In this document: positions 7,321 through 15,936 of the stretch, piece after piece
Position numbering within the stretch: the first letter of the stretch is position 1
Layout of the letters: every line of letters starts with the position of its first letter
Assembly: GCA_020847395.1 (NCBI GenBank)
Contig: JADLCD010000122.1
Span: 1 to 32,495, forward strand
Source of the DNA: Chitinophagaceae bacterium
GTDB taxonomy: Bacteria > Bacteroidota > Bacteroidia > Chitinophagales > Chitinophagaceae
Reading direction: 5' to 3'
Length of the DNA: 32,495 bases
Program-made: the position numbers and the translations under genes
The notes under the pieces: generated by a model
Told to the model about the DNA's origin: nothing
Databases searched by the model: none
What the model saw: only the letters and a program-made list of their open reading frames with translations

Positions 7321-8318
7321 TGAGAAGCTTATATAAAAGAAAACGGCTTACAGTTATTACCATAGCATATTGGTTTCTCCTTATATATATTCTCACCGCA
7401 TTGGTTTTCTGGTTTGTTTCTCTTCTTAAACAAAACGACCAGATGGCATCATATAAAATAATGCAGCTAAAAATGGACCAACCGGATTATGTTAATCGTG
7501 TTGCAGAAATTGAAGCCGAAAAAAAGAACAAAGAAATTCAGTACATAGGAGAAGGCGCCACATTTATGTTGTTGATATTGGTAGGCGCTGTGTTTGTATA
7601 CAGGGCTACCAGGAAACAAATAAGGCTGAATAATCAACAGCAGAATTTTATGATGGCAATAACGCACGAGTTAAAAACACCTATTGCTGTTGCCAAACTT
7701 AATCTTGAAACATTGCTGAAAAGAAAACTGGAGGAAACGCAACAGGAAAAACTTTTAGGTAATACACTTAAAGAAGCTAACCGCTTAAATGATTTATGTA
7801 ATAATATATTACTTGCCTCGCAAATAGAAGCCGGTAATTACCTGTTGAACAAACAGGAGTTTAATCTTACAGAGCTGGTATATGAAAGTGTAGATTATTT
7901 CAAAACACGATTTCCGGCGTTTACTATACGAGAAGAACAAATAGATGATGGCATTTATGTTAAAGGTGATGATTTGCTGCTTCAACTGTGTGTGAATAAT
8001 CTTATAGATAACGCTATTAAGTATTCAGCCAATAAAAAACTGGTAACAGTAGCTTTAAAAAAAACAGGTAATAGTGTTGTGCTGGAAATTAAGGATGAGG
8101 GTGATGGTATATCTGCAGCCGATAAAAAAAGAATATTTGATAAATTTTACCGGGCAGGAAATGAAAATACCAGGCAGGCAAAAGGTACAGGACTTGGTTT
8201 ATTCCTTACCAGGAAAATAATAAAAGACCATAACGGAAACATCAGGGTTACGGATAATATTCCTTCGGGTTGTATTTTTGCCATTACATTAAGCATTGCA
8301 GAACCAGCAGAAGCATGA
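7320..8318 (+). CDS. Membrane sensor histidine kinase
   Basis: There are 332 residues. TM1 is at about 11-36 and TM2 at about 78-95, enclosing a periplasmic segment of only about 40 residues, too short for a classical ligand domain. The HisKA motif is at 112-121 with phosphorylated His116 (HELKTP). ATPase motifs follow: N-box NNLIDNAIKYS (226-236), G1 DEGDG (259-263) and G2 GTGLGL (289-294). No HAMP domain is evident. The start overlaps the gldH stop by one base and the stop overlaps the regulator start by four (ATGA). The signal may be a membrane state or a protein partner, possibly GldH or the envelope. Confidence 0.93.
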   Translation: MRSLYKRKRLTVITIAYWFLLIYILTALVFWFVSLLKQNDQMASYKIMQLKMDQPDYVNRVAEIEAEKKNKEIQYIGEGATFMLLILVGAVFVYRATRKQIRLNNQQQNFMMAITHELKTPIAVAKLNLETLLKRKLEETQQEKLLGNTLKEANRLNDLCNNILLASQIEAGNYLLNKQEFNLTELVYESVDYFKTRFPAFTIREEQIDDGIYVKGDDLLLQLCVNNLIDNAIKYSANKKLVTVALKKTGNSVVLEIKDEGDGISAADKKRIFDKFYRAGNENTRQAKGTGLGLFLTRKIIKDHNGNIRVTDNIPSGCIFAITLSIAEPAEA

Positions 8319-9025
8319 GTACACTAAACAAAGTTGGGTATATTTTATTGGTAGAAGATGAAGAAAATCTTCAGGAGGCTTTAAAGCTCAACCTTGAGCT
8401 TGAAGGATATGAAGTAACCTGTGCCGGCAATGGAACCGATGCGCTGAAAAAAATAAACGAAGAATATTTTGACCTGATTGTGCTTGATGTGATGTTGCCC
8501 GAATTAGACGGTATTGGCGTAGCGGAAAATGTGCGGCTAAAAAATAATGATGTGCCTATATTAATGCTCAGCGCTAAAAACAGCAATGCAGATAAAGTGC
8601 TTGGATTAAAAAAAGGAGCGGATGATTATATAACCAAACCTTTTAATCTTGAAGAATTATTGCTGCGTGTGCAAAAGCTCATCAACAAAAACAAAAAACT
8701 GCAGGATAAAGAAACGGTAGAAGATCGTTACCAGTTTGGCAAAAATACTATTGATTTTAAAGCACAATCTGCAACTAATTTCAGGGGAGAAAGCATTGAG
8801 TTGAGTAAGAAGGAAATAATGCTGCTGAAGCTATTGGTTGAAAATAAAAATGATGTTGTGCCGCGGGAGAAAATCCTGCAATCCGTGTGGGGATACAATG
8901 TTTATCCTACCACCCGCACTGTAGATAATTTCATCCTCAGTTTCAGAAAATATTTTGAGGAAGACAGCAGGAATCCCCGCTATTTCCAATCTATAAGAGG
9001 AGTTGGGTATAAGTTTACATTGTAA
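8315..9025 (+). CDS. OmpR-family response regulator
   Basis: The 236 residues have a receiver domain (about 8-122) with phosphoacceptor Asp58 (LIVLDVMLP), acidic residues Glu14-Asp15-Glu16, Ser86 and Lys108 (TKPF), followed by an OmpR-type winged-helix DNA-binding domain (about 140-235) ending in SIRGVGYKF. The ATG at 8315 overlaps the kinase stop as ATGA; an upstream in-frame TTG inside the kinase gene is rejected. It is the cognate regulator of the adjacent kinase. Its operators cannot be told from the sequence. A palindrome lies 29 nt downstream. Confidence 0.95.
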   Translation: MSTLNKVGYILLVEDEENLQEALKLNLELEGYEVTCAGNGTDALKKINEEYFDLIVLDVMLPELDGIGVAENVRLKNNDVPILMLSAKNSNADKVLGLKKGADDYITKPFNLEELLLRVQKLINKNKKLQDKETVEDRYQFGKNTIDFKAQSATNFRGESIELSKKEIMLLKLLVENKNDVVPREKILQSVWGYNVYPTTRTVDNFILSFRKYFEEDSRNPRYFQSIRGVGYKFTL

Positions 9026-9053
9026 AATTTGAGATTTGAAGAGTGCATCTTTT

Positions 9054-9081
9054 AATTGCCCGCCCTTAAGGGCGGGCAATT
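9054..9081. repeat. 28-bp perfect palindrome downstream of the response regulator
   Basis: AATTGCCCGCCCTT (9054-9067) is followed directly by its reverse complement (9068-9081) with no loop. In RNA the centre would open to give an 11-12 bp stem rich in G-C. Neither side has a proper T-run, so it is an imperfect terminator candidate; a protein binding site is possible. Confidence 0.7.
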
Positions 9082-9267
9082 GAAGTAGTTAGCATTTAAT
9101 AAAGAAATTTGCCCACCCTTAGCCCTCCACCTTCCACCTTTCTTAGCATTTCTTTCACAGAAATAGTTAAATTATTAACAAAGTGCTGTTACTAATGCAT
9201 CTTTCATGCGTTATATTTAAACTAATAAAAGGTGTGATTGTCATACCGGCAACTTAAACTTACAGAA

Positions 9268-11769
9268 ATGAAAACTATTTACACGCTTATGCTCTCGGTT
9301 ATTGCCGGGTTAATATTTCCAACAATAGGCGTTTCTCAAAACGAATGGCCTAAAACCATCACTGCTTCAGATGGTAGTTTGGTAAAAATATATCAATGGC
9401 AACCGGAGGCTTATACCAATGGAAATCTCCAGGCTAATGCCGCCATCTCTGTTTTGAGTAAAGGCGGAGATGACCCTGTTTTTGGAATGATTTGGTTTAA
9501 TGCAGATGCAGATACACGAGGCCAGCAGGTAGAAGTGCAGTCTGTGAATATAAGTGAAGTAAAACTTCCCAACGAAACAGATCAGAATAAGCTGGATCAG
9601 TTGCGTGATGATATCGCTAATGCAATGTCCCGCTGGAATATGTCGCTTCCTTTAAGTGAAATAAACGGCGCCTTAAAATTAAACCAGGAAGAAACAAAGT
9701 TGTCTTCCAACATCAATAATAATCCTCCTAAAATATTATATACCAGCACGCCTTCCTTACTTGTGGTAATTGATGGTGCGCCCAAATTGCAAATGAACAG
9801 TAAATGGAATGTTCAAACAGTTGTGAACACCCCGTTTATCATTGTTAAAAATAATGATGGCAGATTTTACCTGTATGGCGGCAAGCATTGGTATACGGCC
9901 CCATCTGCAACAGGCCCATACAATCTTACTACAAACGTTCCTTCTAATCTTGAAACTATACAAACAGATATAGCCGCAGCTAATAAAGACAATAATGTGC
10001 AGCAGGAAGAAAACAACAATATTATTTCAAACATTATAGTAAGCATTGAACCTGCAGAATTATTGCAATCAAATGGTGAACCAAATTTCACCTCAATACA
10101 GGGCACAAACCTGTTGTATGTAAAAAACTCCAACAACGATATTTTTATGGATGTTGATGGTCAGCAGTATTATGTATTGCTTTCCGGCCGTTGGTATCGT
10201 TCATCAGCACTTGATGGCAATTGGCAATATGTAGCATCTGATAAACTGCCTGCTGATTTCGCAAATATTCCTGAAGGATCTCCTAAAGATAATGTGCTGG
10301 CAAGCGTGGCAGGAACACTTGCAGCAAAAGACGCAGTGATGAATGCACAGGTGCCTCAAACAGCAAAGGTTGATCGCAGAAGCGCGAAGGCAGATATTCA
10401 GTATGATGGCGATCCGCAGTTTGATGACATTGAAGGAACTGATATGGATTATGCAGTAAATACTTCCGGGCAGGTAATACGCTGGAGAGGTAATTATTAT
10501 GCAGTGGATAATGGTGTGTGGTTTCAGTCATATAGTGCAAATGGTCCGTGGAGCGTAGCGGTTGAACGTCCGTATGTTGTTTCAGCTATTCCGGCCAACT
10601 ATCCTGTGTATGGAATGAAGTATGTATATGTATATGATGTAACGCCTGATTATGTATACATGGGTTATACACCAGGGTACCTCAATACATATGTATACGG
10701 ACCAACAGTAGTTTACGGAACAGGGTATTATTACCGTCCGTGGTGGGGTAGACATTATTTTGCCCGCCCTTATACCTGGGGATTCAATATGCATTACAAT
10801 CCATGGACAGGTTGGGGCTTTGGCTTTAACTACAACTGGGGTTGGTTTAATATAGGTTTTGGTTCATACAGCCCCTGGAGTTATTGGGGAGGATGGTGGG
10901 GCCCATCTATCTATCGCCCTTCTTACTGCTGGAATGGCTATTATGGAGGTCATTACAATTACGGCGGTTACTATGGCGGTTATTACGGACGTCGCGGTGG
11001 TAATATGTATATGGCAAACAACGTAAACATTTATCGCAACAACAATATATATAATAACCGCAGAGATGTGGTAACAAGAGATAATCGCAGAATGGGTTCT
11101 TATACAAGAACGCCATCTTCTCCCGGAAGATATGATAATGCCCGCCCTTCTGTTCAAAGAAATGCAGGCATGAATAATAACGGCAGGCCATCTGTTATAA
11201 GAAGAGAAGGTTCGTTTGATGGTGCCGAAGGACGTTCACCAAGAGTAAGTAATGCGCAACCATCAAATAATGGTTTTAATAATCAAAATGGAACAAGGCC
11301 TTCAAGAGGTTTTGACAGAAGCACCGGCAATGTAAATAATGGTGGTAATGCAAACCCGGGAAGAAATCTTCCTTCAAGAGATAATAATGCAGGAAATAAT
11401 GAACCTGGCAGAAGGCAATTTGCAGAAAGAAACGGACAACAGCCGGAGTTTAGCAGATCAGAAAGAGCACAGGTTGAGCAGCGCCAGAATAACGACGCGG
11501 GACGAATACAACAGCAAAGAAATTTTGATCAGCAAAGACAGCAACGCAGTTTTGACCAACCAAGGCAGCAACAACCTGCGCAACGCAGCTTTGATCAACC
11601 ACGCCAGCAACAGCCTGTTCAAAGGAGCTTTGATCAACCGAGGCAGCAGCCTGTTCAGCAAAGAAGTTTCGACAGACCATCCAACAGCAACCGTAGTTCA
11701 GGAGGTGATGGCGGTAGAAGCAGCAGGCCTTCCGGCGGAAGTGATGGCGGCAGGGTGAGAAGAGGGTAA
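9268..11769 (+). CDS. Secreted W/Y/G-rich protein with repetitive Q/R tail
   Basis: The 833-residue protein starts at ATG 9268 with a signal peptide (about 1-24, ending GVSQ). Residues about 25-430 form a folded region with at least three repeats of a short aromatic unit (KHWYTAPSATGPY; GRWYRSSALDGNWQY; GVWFQSYSANGPWSV). Residues about 440-590 are extremely rich in Tyr, Trp and Gly. The rest is low-complexity Asn/Arg/Gln, with tandem 13-residue repeats near the end (see the repeat entry). Similar proteins are sometimes labelled carbohydrate-binding family V/XII; I cannot confirm that here. The composition suggests an adhesive or matrix surface protein. It is closed by a strong terminator, so it is probably transcribed alone. 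Confidence 0.85.
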   Translation: MKTIYTLMLSVIAGLIFPTIGVSQNEWPKTITASDGSLVKIYQWQPEAYTNGNLQANAAISVLSKGGDDPVFGMIWFNADADTRGQQVEVQSVNISEVKLPNETDQNKLDQLRDDIANAMSRWNMSLPLSEINGALKLNQEETKLSSNINNNPPKILYTSTPSLLVVIDGAPKLQMNSKWNVQTVVNTPFIIVKNNDGRFYLYGGKHWYTAPSATGPYNLTTNVPSNLETIQTDIAAANKDNNVQQEENNNIISNIIVSIEPAELLQSNGEPNFTSIQGTNLLYVKNSNNDIFMDVDGQQYYVLLSGRWYRSSALDGNWQYVASDKLPADFANIPEGSPKDNVLASVAGTLAAKDAVMNAQVPQTAKVDRRSAKADIQYDGDPQFDDIEGTDMDYAVNTSGQVIRWRGNYYAVDNGVWFQSYSANGPWSVAVERPYVVSAIPANYPVYGMKYVYVYDVTPDYVYMGYTPGYLNTYVYGPTVVYGTGYYYRPWWGRHYFARPYTWGFNMHYNPWTGWGFGFNYNWGWFNIGFGSYSPWSYWGGWWGPSIYRPSYCWNGYYGGHYNYGGYYGGYYGRRGGNMYMANNVNIYRNNNIYNNRRDVVTRDNRRMGSYTRTPSSPGRYDNARPSVQRNAGMNNNGRPSVIRREGSFDGAEGRSPRVSNAQPSNNGFNNQNGTRPSRGFDRSTGNVNNGGNANPGRNLPSRDNNAGNNEPGRRQFAERNGQQPEFSRSERAQVEQRQNNDAGRIQQQRNFDQQRQQRSFDQPRQQQPAQRSFDQPRQQQPVQRSFDQPRQQPVQQRSFDRPSNSNRSSGGDGGRSSRPSGGSDGGRVRRG
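11542..11679 (+). repeat. In-frame 39-bp tandem repeat (QRSFDQPRQQQPx)
   Basis: Three full 13-codon units start at 11542, 11581 and 11620 and a partial one at 11659; the consensus is QRSFDQPRQQQP plus Ala or Val. The copies differ at many synonymous sites, so the protein sequence, not recent DNA duplication, appears to be maintained. A degenerate earlier copy (QQRNFDQQ) precedes them. Confidence 0.9.
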
Positions 11770-11799
11770 GATTACTTGAAATTTCATACTTGCATACAT

Positions 11800-11841
11800 A
11801 AAAAGGAGAAATAATAGAGATATTATTTCTCCTTTTTTTAT
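11800..11841 (+). terminator. Intrinsic terminator after the W/Y/G-rich gene
   Basis: A 17-bp perfect stem pairs 11800-11816 with 11821-11837 around a GAGA tetraloop, ending in a run of T. The A-run on the left arm makes it potentially bidirectional. It lies 31 nt after the stop codon. Confidence 0.9.
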
Positions 11842-11938
11842 TAAATCGATAGCTTTGCGCCATATTTAAAGTATCAGCCCTGTTATTCAGCCTGATATCA
11901 TACCTTTACCAATACCTAACATCTCAAAAAACAACGAA

Positions 11939-12805
11939 ATGAAATTGAAGTATTTTTTTCTTTTGGCTGTTGCTCCTGCCTTCCTTTTTTCTTGTGTGAG
12001 CAGTAAAAAATTTAAAGCTGCTCAGGCGCAGTTAGACTCTTTAAACCAGGCAAATACAAAATTGCAGGGTGATTTTAAGCTTTGTGAAGATACAAAAGCC
12101 GAGGCTGAACGTCAGAAAACAGCTTATGAAGCACAGATTGCTGACTTAAACAAGCAACTTTCGTTCGTAAAAGATAATAATACAACTGCGCTGAAACAGT
12201 TGGAAGATCTTTCCGTTATTTCTACTGCACAGGCTCAAAGTATTAAAAAATCTCTTGAGAATATAGGCGCTAAAGATGCATATATCCAGGATTTACAAAC
12301 CGCAATGGCGCGTAAAGATTCTTTAAATATGGCACTTGTAATGAATCTTAAAGGGGCCATTGGTAATCTCGACGACCAGGACATCAATGTAAAAGTTGAT
12401 AAAGGAGTTGTATTTATCGATATCTCTGATAAACTTCTCTTTAAAAGCGGTAGCTATGATATTACCGACAAAGCAAAAGAAGTATTGGGTAAAGTTGCAC
12501 AGGTGTTGAAAGCACAACCTAATATTGAGTTTATGGTTGAAGGTCATACAGATAACCTTGGATACAGCAAAGGTGTATTGCTTGACAACTGGGATTTGAG
12601 CGTTAAAAGATCTACATCTGTTGTAAGAGTATTACAAAAACAATATGGCATAGAACCAGCTAAAATGGTAGCTGCAGGACGTAGCGAATATATTCCTGTT
12701 TCTGATAATAATACTGCTGCCGGAAGAGCTGCAAACCGCAGAACAAGGATCTCTATTCTGCCTCAGCTTGATCAATTCTTCAAGCTGCTTGAGCCTGCAA
12801 AATAA
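11939..12805 (+). CDS. OmpA-family peptidoglycan-binding lipoprotein
   Basis: The 288 residues have a lipoprotein signal with lipobox FLFSC (Cys19), a coiled-coil segment (about 25-95, many Ala/Gln/Lys/Glu) and a C-terminal OmpA domain (about 150-275) with VEGHTDN and the NRRTRIS motif that contacts diaminopimelate in peptidoglycan. It probably anchors the outer membrane to the wall. It is flanked by terminators on both sides, so it is probably monocistronic. TACCTTTA at 11910 resembles a -7 box with one mismatch. Confidence 0.93.
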   Translation: MKLKYFFLLAVAPAFLFSCVSSKKFKAAQAQLDSLNQANTKLQGDFKLCEDTKAEAERQKTAYEAQIADLNKQLSFVKDNNTTALKQLEDLSVISTAQAQSIKKSLENIGAKDAYIQDLQTAMARKDSLNMALVMNLKGAIGNLDDQDINVKVDKGVVFIDISDKLLFKSGSYDITDKAKEVLGKVAQVLKAQPNIEFMVEGHTDNLGYSKGVLLDNWDLSVKRSTSVVRVLQKQYGIEPAKMVAAGRSEYIPVSDNNTAAGRAANRRTRISILPQLDQFFKLLEPAK

Positions 12806-12827
12806 TTTATACAAAGAATACATCAGC

Positions 12828-12870
12828 GAAGAAAGGGTTTCAACTTTGGTTTGAAACCCTTTCTTCTTCT
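12828..12870 (+). terminator. Intrinsic terminator after the OmpA-family gene
   Basis: A perfect 16-bp stem pairs 12828-12843 (GAAGAAAGGGTTTCAA) with 12851-12866 around a 7-nt loop, followed by a pyrimidine-rich tail (TTCT). The tail runs into the next gene's -7 box, so terminator and promoter are fused. The stem is symmetrical enough to act on both strands. Confidence 0.85.
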
Positions 12871-12877
12871 ATATTTG
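12870..12877 (+). promoter_or_regulatory. Candidate -7 box (TATATTTG) for the DUF5916 gene
   Basis: TATATTTG perfectly matches TAnnTTTG. A TTTG inside the terminator loop (12845-12848) is 21 nt upstream and could be the -33 element. The predicted transcript starts about 15-20 nt before the TTG start codon at 12902. Confidence 0.65.
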
Positions 12878-12901
12878 CAAACAGGGGTTTAATAATATCG
12901 A

Positions 12902-15103
12902 TTGCATAAAAAACTTTTAATATCAACCTTTTTTTTTCTTTCCTGCTTTTTCTTTTTTCCCGGTTCATTACTTAAGGCCCAAAAGCAGAATGCCTCTTTT
13001 CAATTGCATATGCATAAAGCATCATCACCAGTAAAGATTGACGGCATTGCAGATGAACAGGCATGGCTTGATGCACAGAAGGCCTCTTCTTTTTATATGG
13101 TATTGCCAATGGATACTTCTTTTGCAAGAGTGCAAACGGAAGTAAGTATGACGTATGACCACGAGAACCTTTACGTGCTTGCCGTTTGCTACAATTATGA
13201 TAAAGGCAGGCATATGGTTGAATCGCTGCGTCGTGATTTTGCTTTTCTTAAGAATGATAACTTCCTCGTGTTTATGGATACGTTTGAAGACCAGACAACA
13301 GGATTTTCTTTTGGCGCCAATGCGTATGGTGCCCAGTGGGATGGTAGCATGTATGAAGGAAGTAAAGTTGATCTTAATTGGGATAATAAATGGGTTTCTG
13401 CTGTAAAAAATTATGATGACCGCTGGATATTTGAAGCTGCAATACCATTTAAAACCATCCGCTATAAAAAAGGATTAAAACAATGGGGAATTAATTTTAG
13501 CCGCAACGATCTTAAAACAACAGAAAAATCAAGCTGGACTCCTATCTCCAGGCAATTGCCAACAGCCTCATTAGCGCATACAGGTACTTTGCTGTGGGAT
13601 GAGGAACCGCCTGTACCACGTTCAAATATCTCTGTGATTCCTTATGTGCTGGGAGGCATTTCAAAAAATTATATCAGCAATGCAAGAGCTGCATTTGATA
13701 AAAACATAGGCGGAGATGTGAAAATATCTATCGGTCCTTCGCTGAATCTTGATTTAACCGTTCGCCCGGATTTTTCGCAGGTAGAGGTAGATAAGCAGGT
13801 AACCAATCTTAGCCGCTTTGAATTGTTTTTTCCTGAGCGCAGGCAATTCTTTTTAGAAAACGGAGATTTGTTTGCCAATTTTGGTTATGCAGATCTGCGA
13901 CCTTTTTTCTCAAGAAGAATAGGTTTGGGCGTGCCGATAGATTTTGGAGCAAGACTGAGCGGTAAGCTTGATAAAAACTGGCGAATTGGTGTTATGGATA
14001 TGCGTACGGCTAAAGTAAATGAAACCGCATTACCTGCACAAAACTTCGCAGTACTGTCTTTACAACGAAAGGTTTTCAGACGTTCTAATATTGGTGTGAT
14101 ATATATTGATAAAGCATCACTCAATTACAATGCGATGCAAGATAGAGATAGCAGTAAACGGTTATATGCAAGCTATAACAGAAATATGGGACTTGAGTAT
14201 AATCTTGCTTCTGCAAATAATATATGGACAGGAAAGGCTATGGTGTTAAAATCATTTCATCCCGGCATTGCAAAAGGCGATTGGACGCAGGCTGCACACT
14301 TGCAATACAACAGCCGTAAGTGGCTGATATATGGGCAGGCTCAATATGTTGGTGAAAATTATATTCCCGAAGTTGGATATGTGCCGCGAAGAGGATATAT
14401 AAAGCTTAACCCGCAATTATCACGGTTCTTTTTTCCTAAAGGAGGAAAGGTATTGAGCCATGGACCGGTAATTAACAGCACATATTATTTTAATACCAAA
14501 TTGAATGAAACGGATCACAGTAATATTGTATCATATCTTACCACATTCCGAACAAAGGCAACTTTAAATATAGTTACGCAGCAGGATTATGTAAAGTTGC
14601 TTAGGCCTTTTGATCCTACCAATACAGGAAAAGATTCTTTGGCTGCAGGTACCAAACATCGCTGGAATACAGTTGGTTTTGATTTTGTTTCAGCTCCACA
14701 ACACTTATTTACATACACCTGTTCTTTAAGATATGGAGGTTATTATGCCAATGGACACCTGCTGATGATTAACAGTGATCTCGGTTATCGTTTTCAACCA
14801 TATGTAAATATTACGATGAGCACAAGCTATAACCAACTACATTTACCCAAACCCTGGGGGCAAATGAATTTTTTATTGATAGGCCCGAGGATTGATGTAA
14901 CGTTTACAAACACCCTGTTCTTTACTACTTACATTCAGTATAATGAGCAACTGAAAAATTTGAATATAAATGCAAGATTACAGTGGAGGTACAAGCCGGC
15001 TTCCGACCTGTTCCTTGTGTATACAGATAATTATTACCCCGGGCCGTTTGCTGTTAAAACAAGGGCTTTTGTGTTGAAGTTTAATTACTGGTGGAGTATA
15101 TAA
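12902..15103 (+). CDS. CBM9-like / DUF5916 outer-membrane beta-barrel protein
   Basis: The 733-residue protein has a signal peptide (about 1-27), an N-terminal carbohydrate-binding family-9-like domain (about 40-235; SPVKIDGIADEQAW and WIFEAAIPFKTIRY) and a long C-terminal DUF5916 region rich in alternating aromatic and polar strands that ends in an aromatic residue cluster (FNYWWSI), as outer-membrane barrels do. This pairing is frequent in Bacteroidota; the substrate is unknown. The start must be TTG at 12902: an in-frame stop lies 9 nt upstream and the next Met (residue 37) would delete the signal peptide. The gene is monocistronic, convergent with the nucleosidase 21 nt away. Confidence 0.9.
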   Translation: MHKKLLISTFFFLSCFFFFPGSLLKAQKQNASFQLHMHKASSPVKIDGIADEQAWLDAQKASSFYMVLPMDTSFARVQTEVSMTYDHENLYVLAVCYNYDKGRHMVESLRRDFAFLKNDNFLVFMDTFEDQTTGFSFGANAYGAQWDGSMYEGSKVDLNWDNKWVSAVKNYDDRWIFEAAIPFKTIRYKKGLKQWGINFSRNDLKTTEKSSWTPISRQLPTASLAHTGTLLWDEEPPVPRSNISVIPYVLGGISKNYISNARAAFDKNIGGDVKISIGPSLNLDLTVRPDFSQVEVDKQVTNLSRFELFFPERRQFFLENGDLFANFGYADLRPFFSRRIGLGVPIDFGARLSGKLDKNWRIGVMDMRTAKVNETALPAQNFAVLSLQRKVFRRSNIGVIYIDKASLNYNAMQDRDSSKRLYASYNRNMGLEYNLASANNIWTGKAMVLKSFHPGIAKGDWTQAAHLQYNSRKWLIYGQAQYVGENYIPEVGYVPRRGYIKLNPQLSRFFFPKGGKVLSHGPVINSTYYFNTKLNETDHSNIVSYLTTFRTKATLNIVTQQDYVKLLRPFDPTNTGKDSLAAGTKHRWNTVGFDFVSAPQHLFTYTCSLRYGGYYANGHLLMINSDLGYRFQPYVNITMSTSYNQLHLPKPWGQMNFLLIGPRIDVTFTNTLFFTTYIQYNEQLKNLNINARLQWRYKPASDLFLVYTDNYYPGPFAVKTRAFVLKFNYWWSI

Positions 15104-15124
15104 GAAATATAAAGGTGCCCTGTT

Positions 15125-15712
15125 TTAATATTGAGTAAATATTTTCTTAAACGCGGCAGCAGCATTATGTACCTGTTCTGTCCAATCATCGGCAGCCATG
15201 CCATCCGCACCATCAGATATATATTTGAGGCATAAAAATGGAATCTTTTCTTTCATTGCTATATAAGCCAATGCGTATGCTTCCATATCAATAACATCAT
15301 AATCATCATTGGCGTGCGCCATTTCAAAACTATCACCTGTGCCGCAAATGCCTTTATGTAGCCCGTTTAAGGTTAAGCCATATTGCAGCAAAGGCTCCTG
15401 GCCGGAAAGGGGTGTTTCGTATTGCTGAAACCCCAACCCTCTTACATCCATATCGCGTTGAATAAATCCTGTACAACATATTACTTCACCACGGCTAAAC
15501 TTTTTGCTACCGGCAGAGCCAAGATTCACAATTAGCGGGGGTTTGTTTTCCAATATACTTTTAGAAAGATGATAAGCAGCATTTAACTTTCCAATCCCAC
15601 ATATCAACGTATTATAATCATCAAATTCTTTTGCCGCTTCCGAGGGAAGGGCAAATACAAAAAGTGGTTTTTGCTGAAAGAGTGTTTGAATAGCTGCTGT
15701 AGTCATTATCAA
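15125..15712 (-). CDS. PNP/UDP-family nucleosidase (MTA/SAH- or futalosine-type)
   Basis: This 195-residue protein belongs to the phosphorylase-superfamily nucleosidases. Ser24-Glu25 near the N-terminus, the ribose/purine motif IDMEAYA (Glu144) and Asp167 in KYISDGAD match the catalytic residues of 5'-methylthioadenosine/S-adenosylhomocysteine nucleosidases. It is about 30-40 residues shorter than those enzymes at the N-terminus and in mid-protein. Because the window also encodes MqnC, futalosine hydrolase (MqnB) is an alternative, but the futalosine-specific residues cannot be judged by eye. ATG 15706 is an alternative start two codons in. Confidence 0.78.
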   Translation of the reverse strand: MIMTTAAIQTLFQQKPLFVFALPSEAAKEFDDYNTLICGIGKLNAAYHLSKSILENKPPLIVNLGSAGSKKFSRGEVICCTGFIQRDMDVRGLGFQQYETPLSGQEPLLQYGLTLNGLHKGICGTGDSFEMAHANDDYDVIDMEAYALAYIAMKEKIPFLCLKYISDGADGMAADDWTEQVHNAAAAFKKIFTQY

Positions 15713-15936
15713 AAATCAACGAAAATATGTAATAAAGAAATTTATACAAAGATTTGCCTGTATTAAATGAGTTAATCAAACGGGGTTGCAGCTTTGTGTA
15801 ATTGCATTCACAACAGTAAACAGTACACAATTAAAATACATTTTATCGAAGGTATTCCACCAAAAACCGAAGCCTTTTATCTCTTTGTCGAATTAAGTTT
15901 TAAAGCCGCTTTTTGCGTAGCATCTTTGTATTGTCA
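15713..15936. other. Intergenic spacer, possible divergent promoters
   Basis: No ORF is convincing here. CAAAGATT at 15747-15754 gives AATCTTTG on the minus strand (one mismatch to TAnnTTTG), possibly for the nucleosidase. On the plus strand CATCTTTG at 15921-15928 (one mismatch) lies 8 nt before the ATG at 15937. Confidence 0.4.

Noticed and set aside
8270-8314. Longer start for the response regulator
   Set aside because: It begins at a non-ATG codon inside the kinase gene; the ATG at 8315 gives the standard family start and the ATGA overlap.
11450-11863. 137-codon minus-strand ORF under the repeat tail
   Set aside because: It mirrors the tandem repeats of the plus-strand gene and crosses the terminator.
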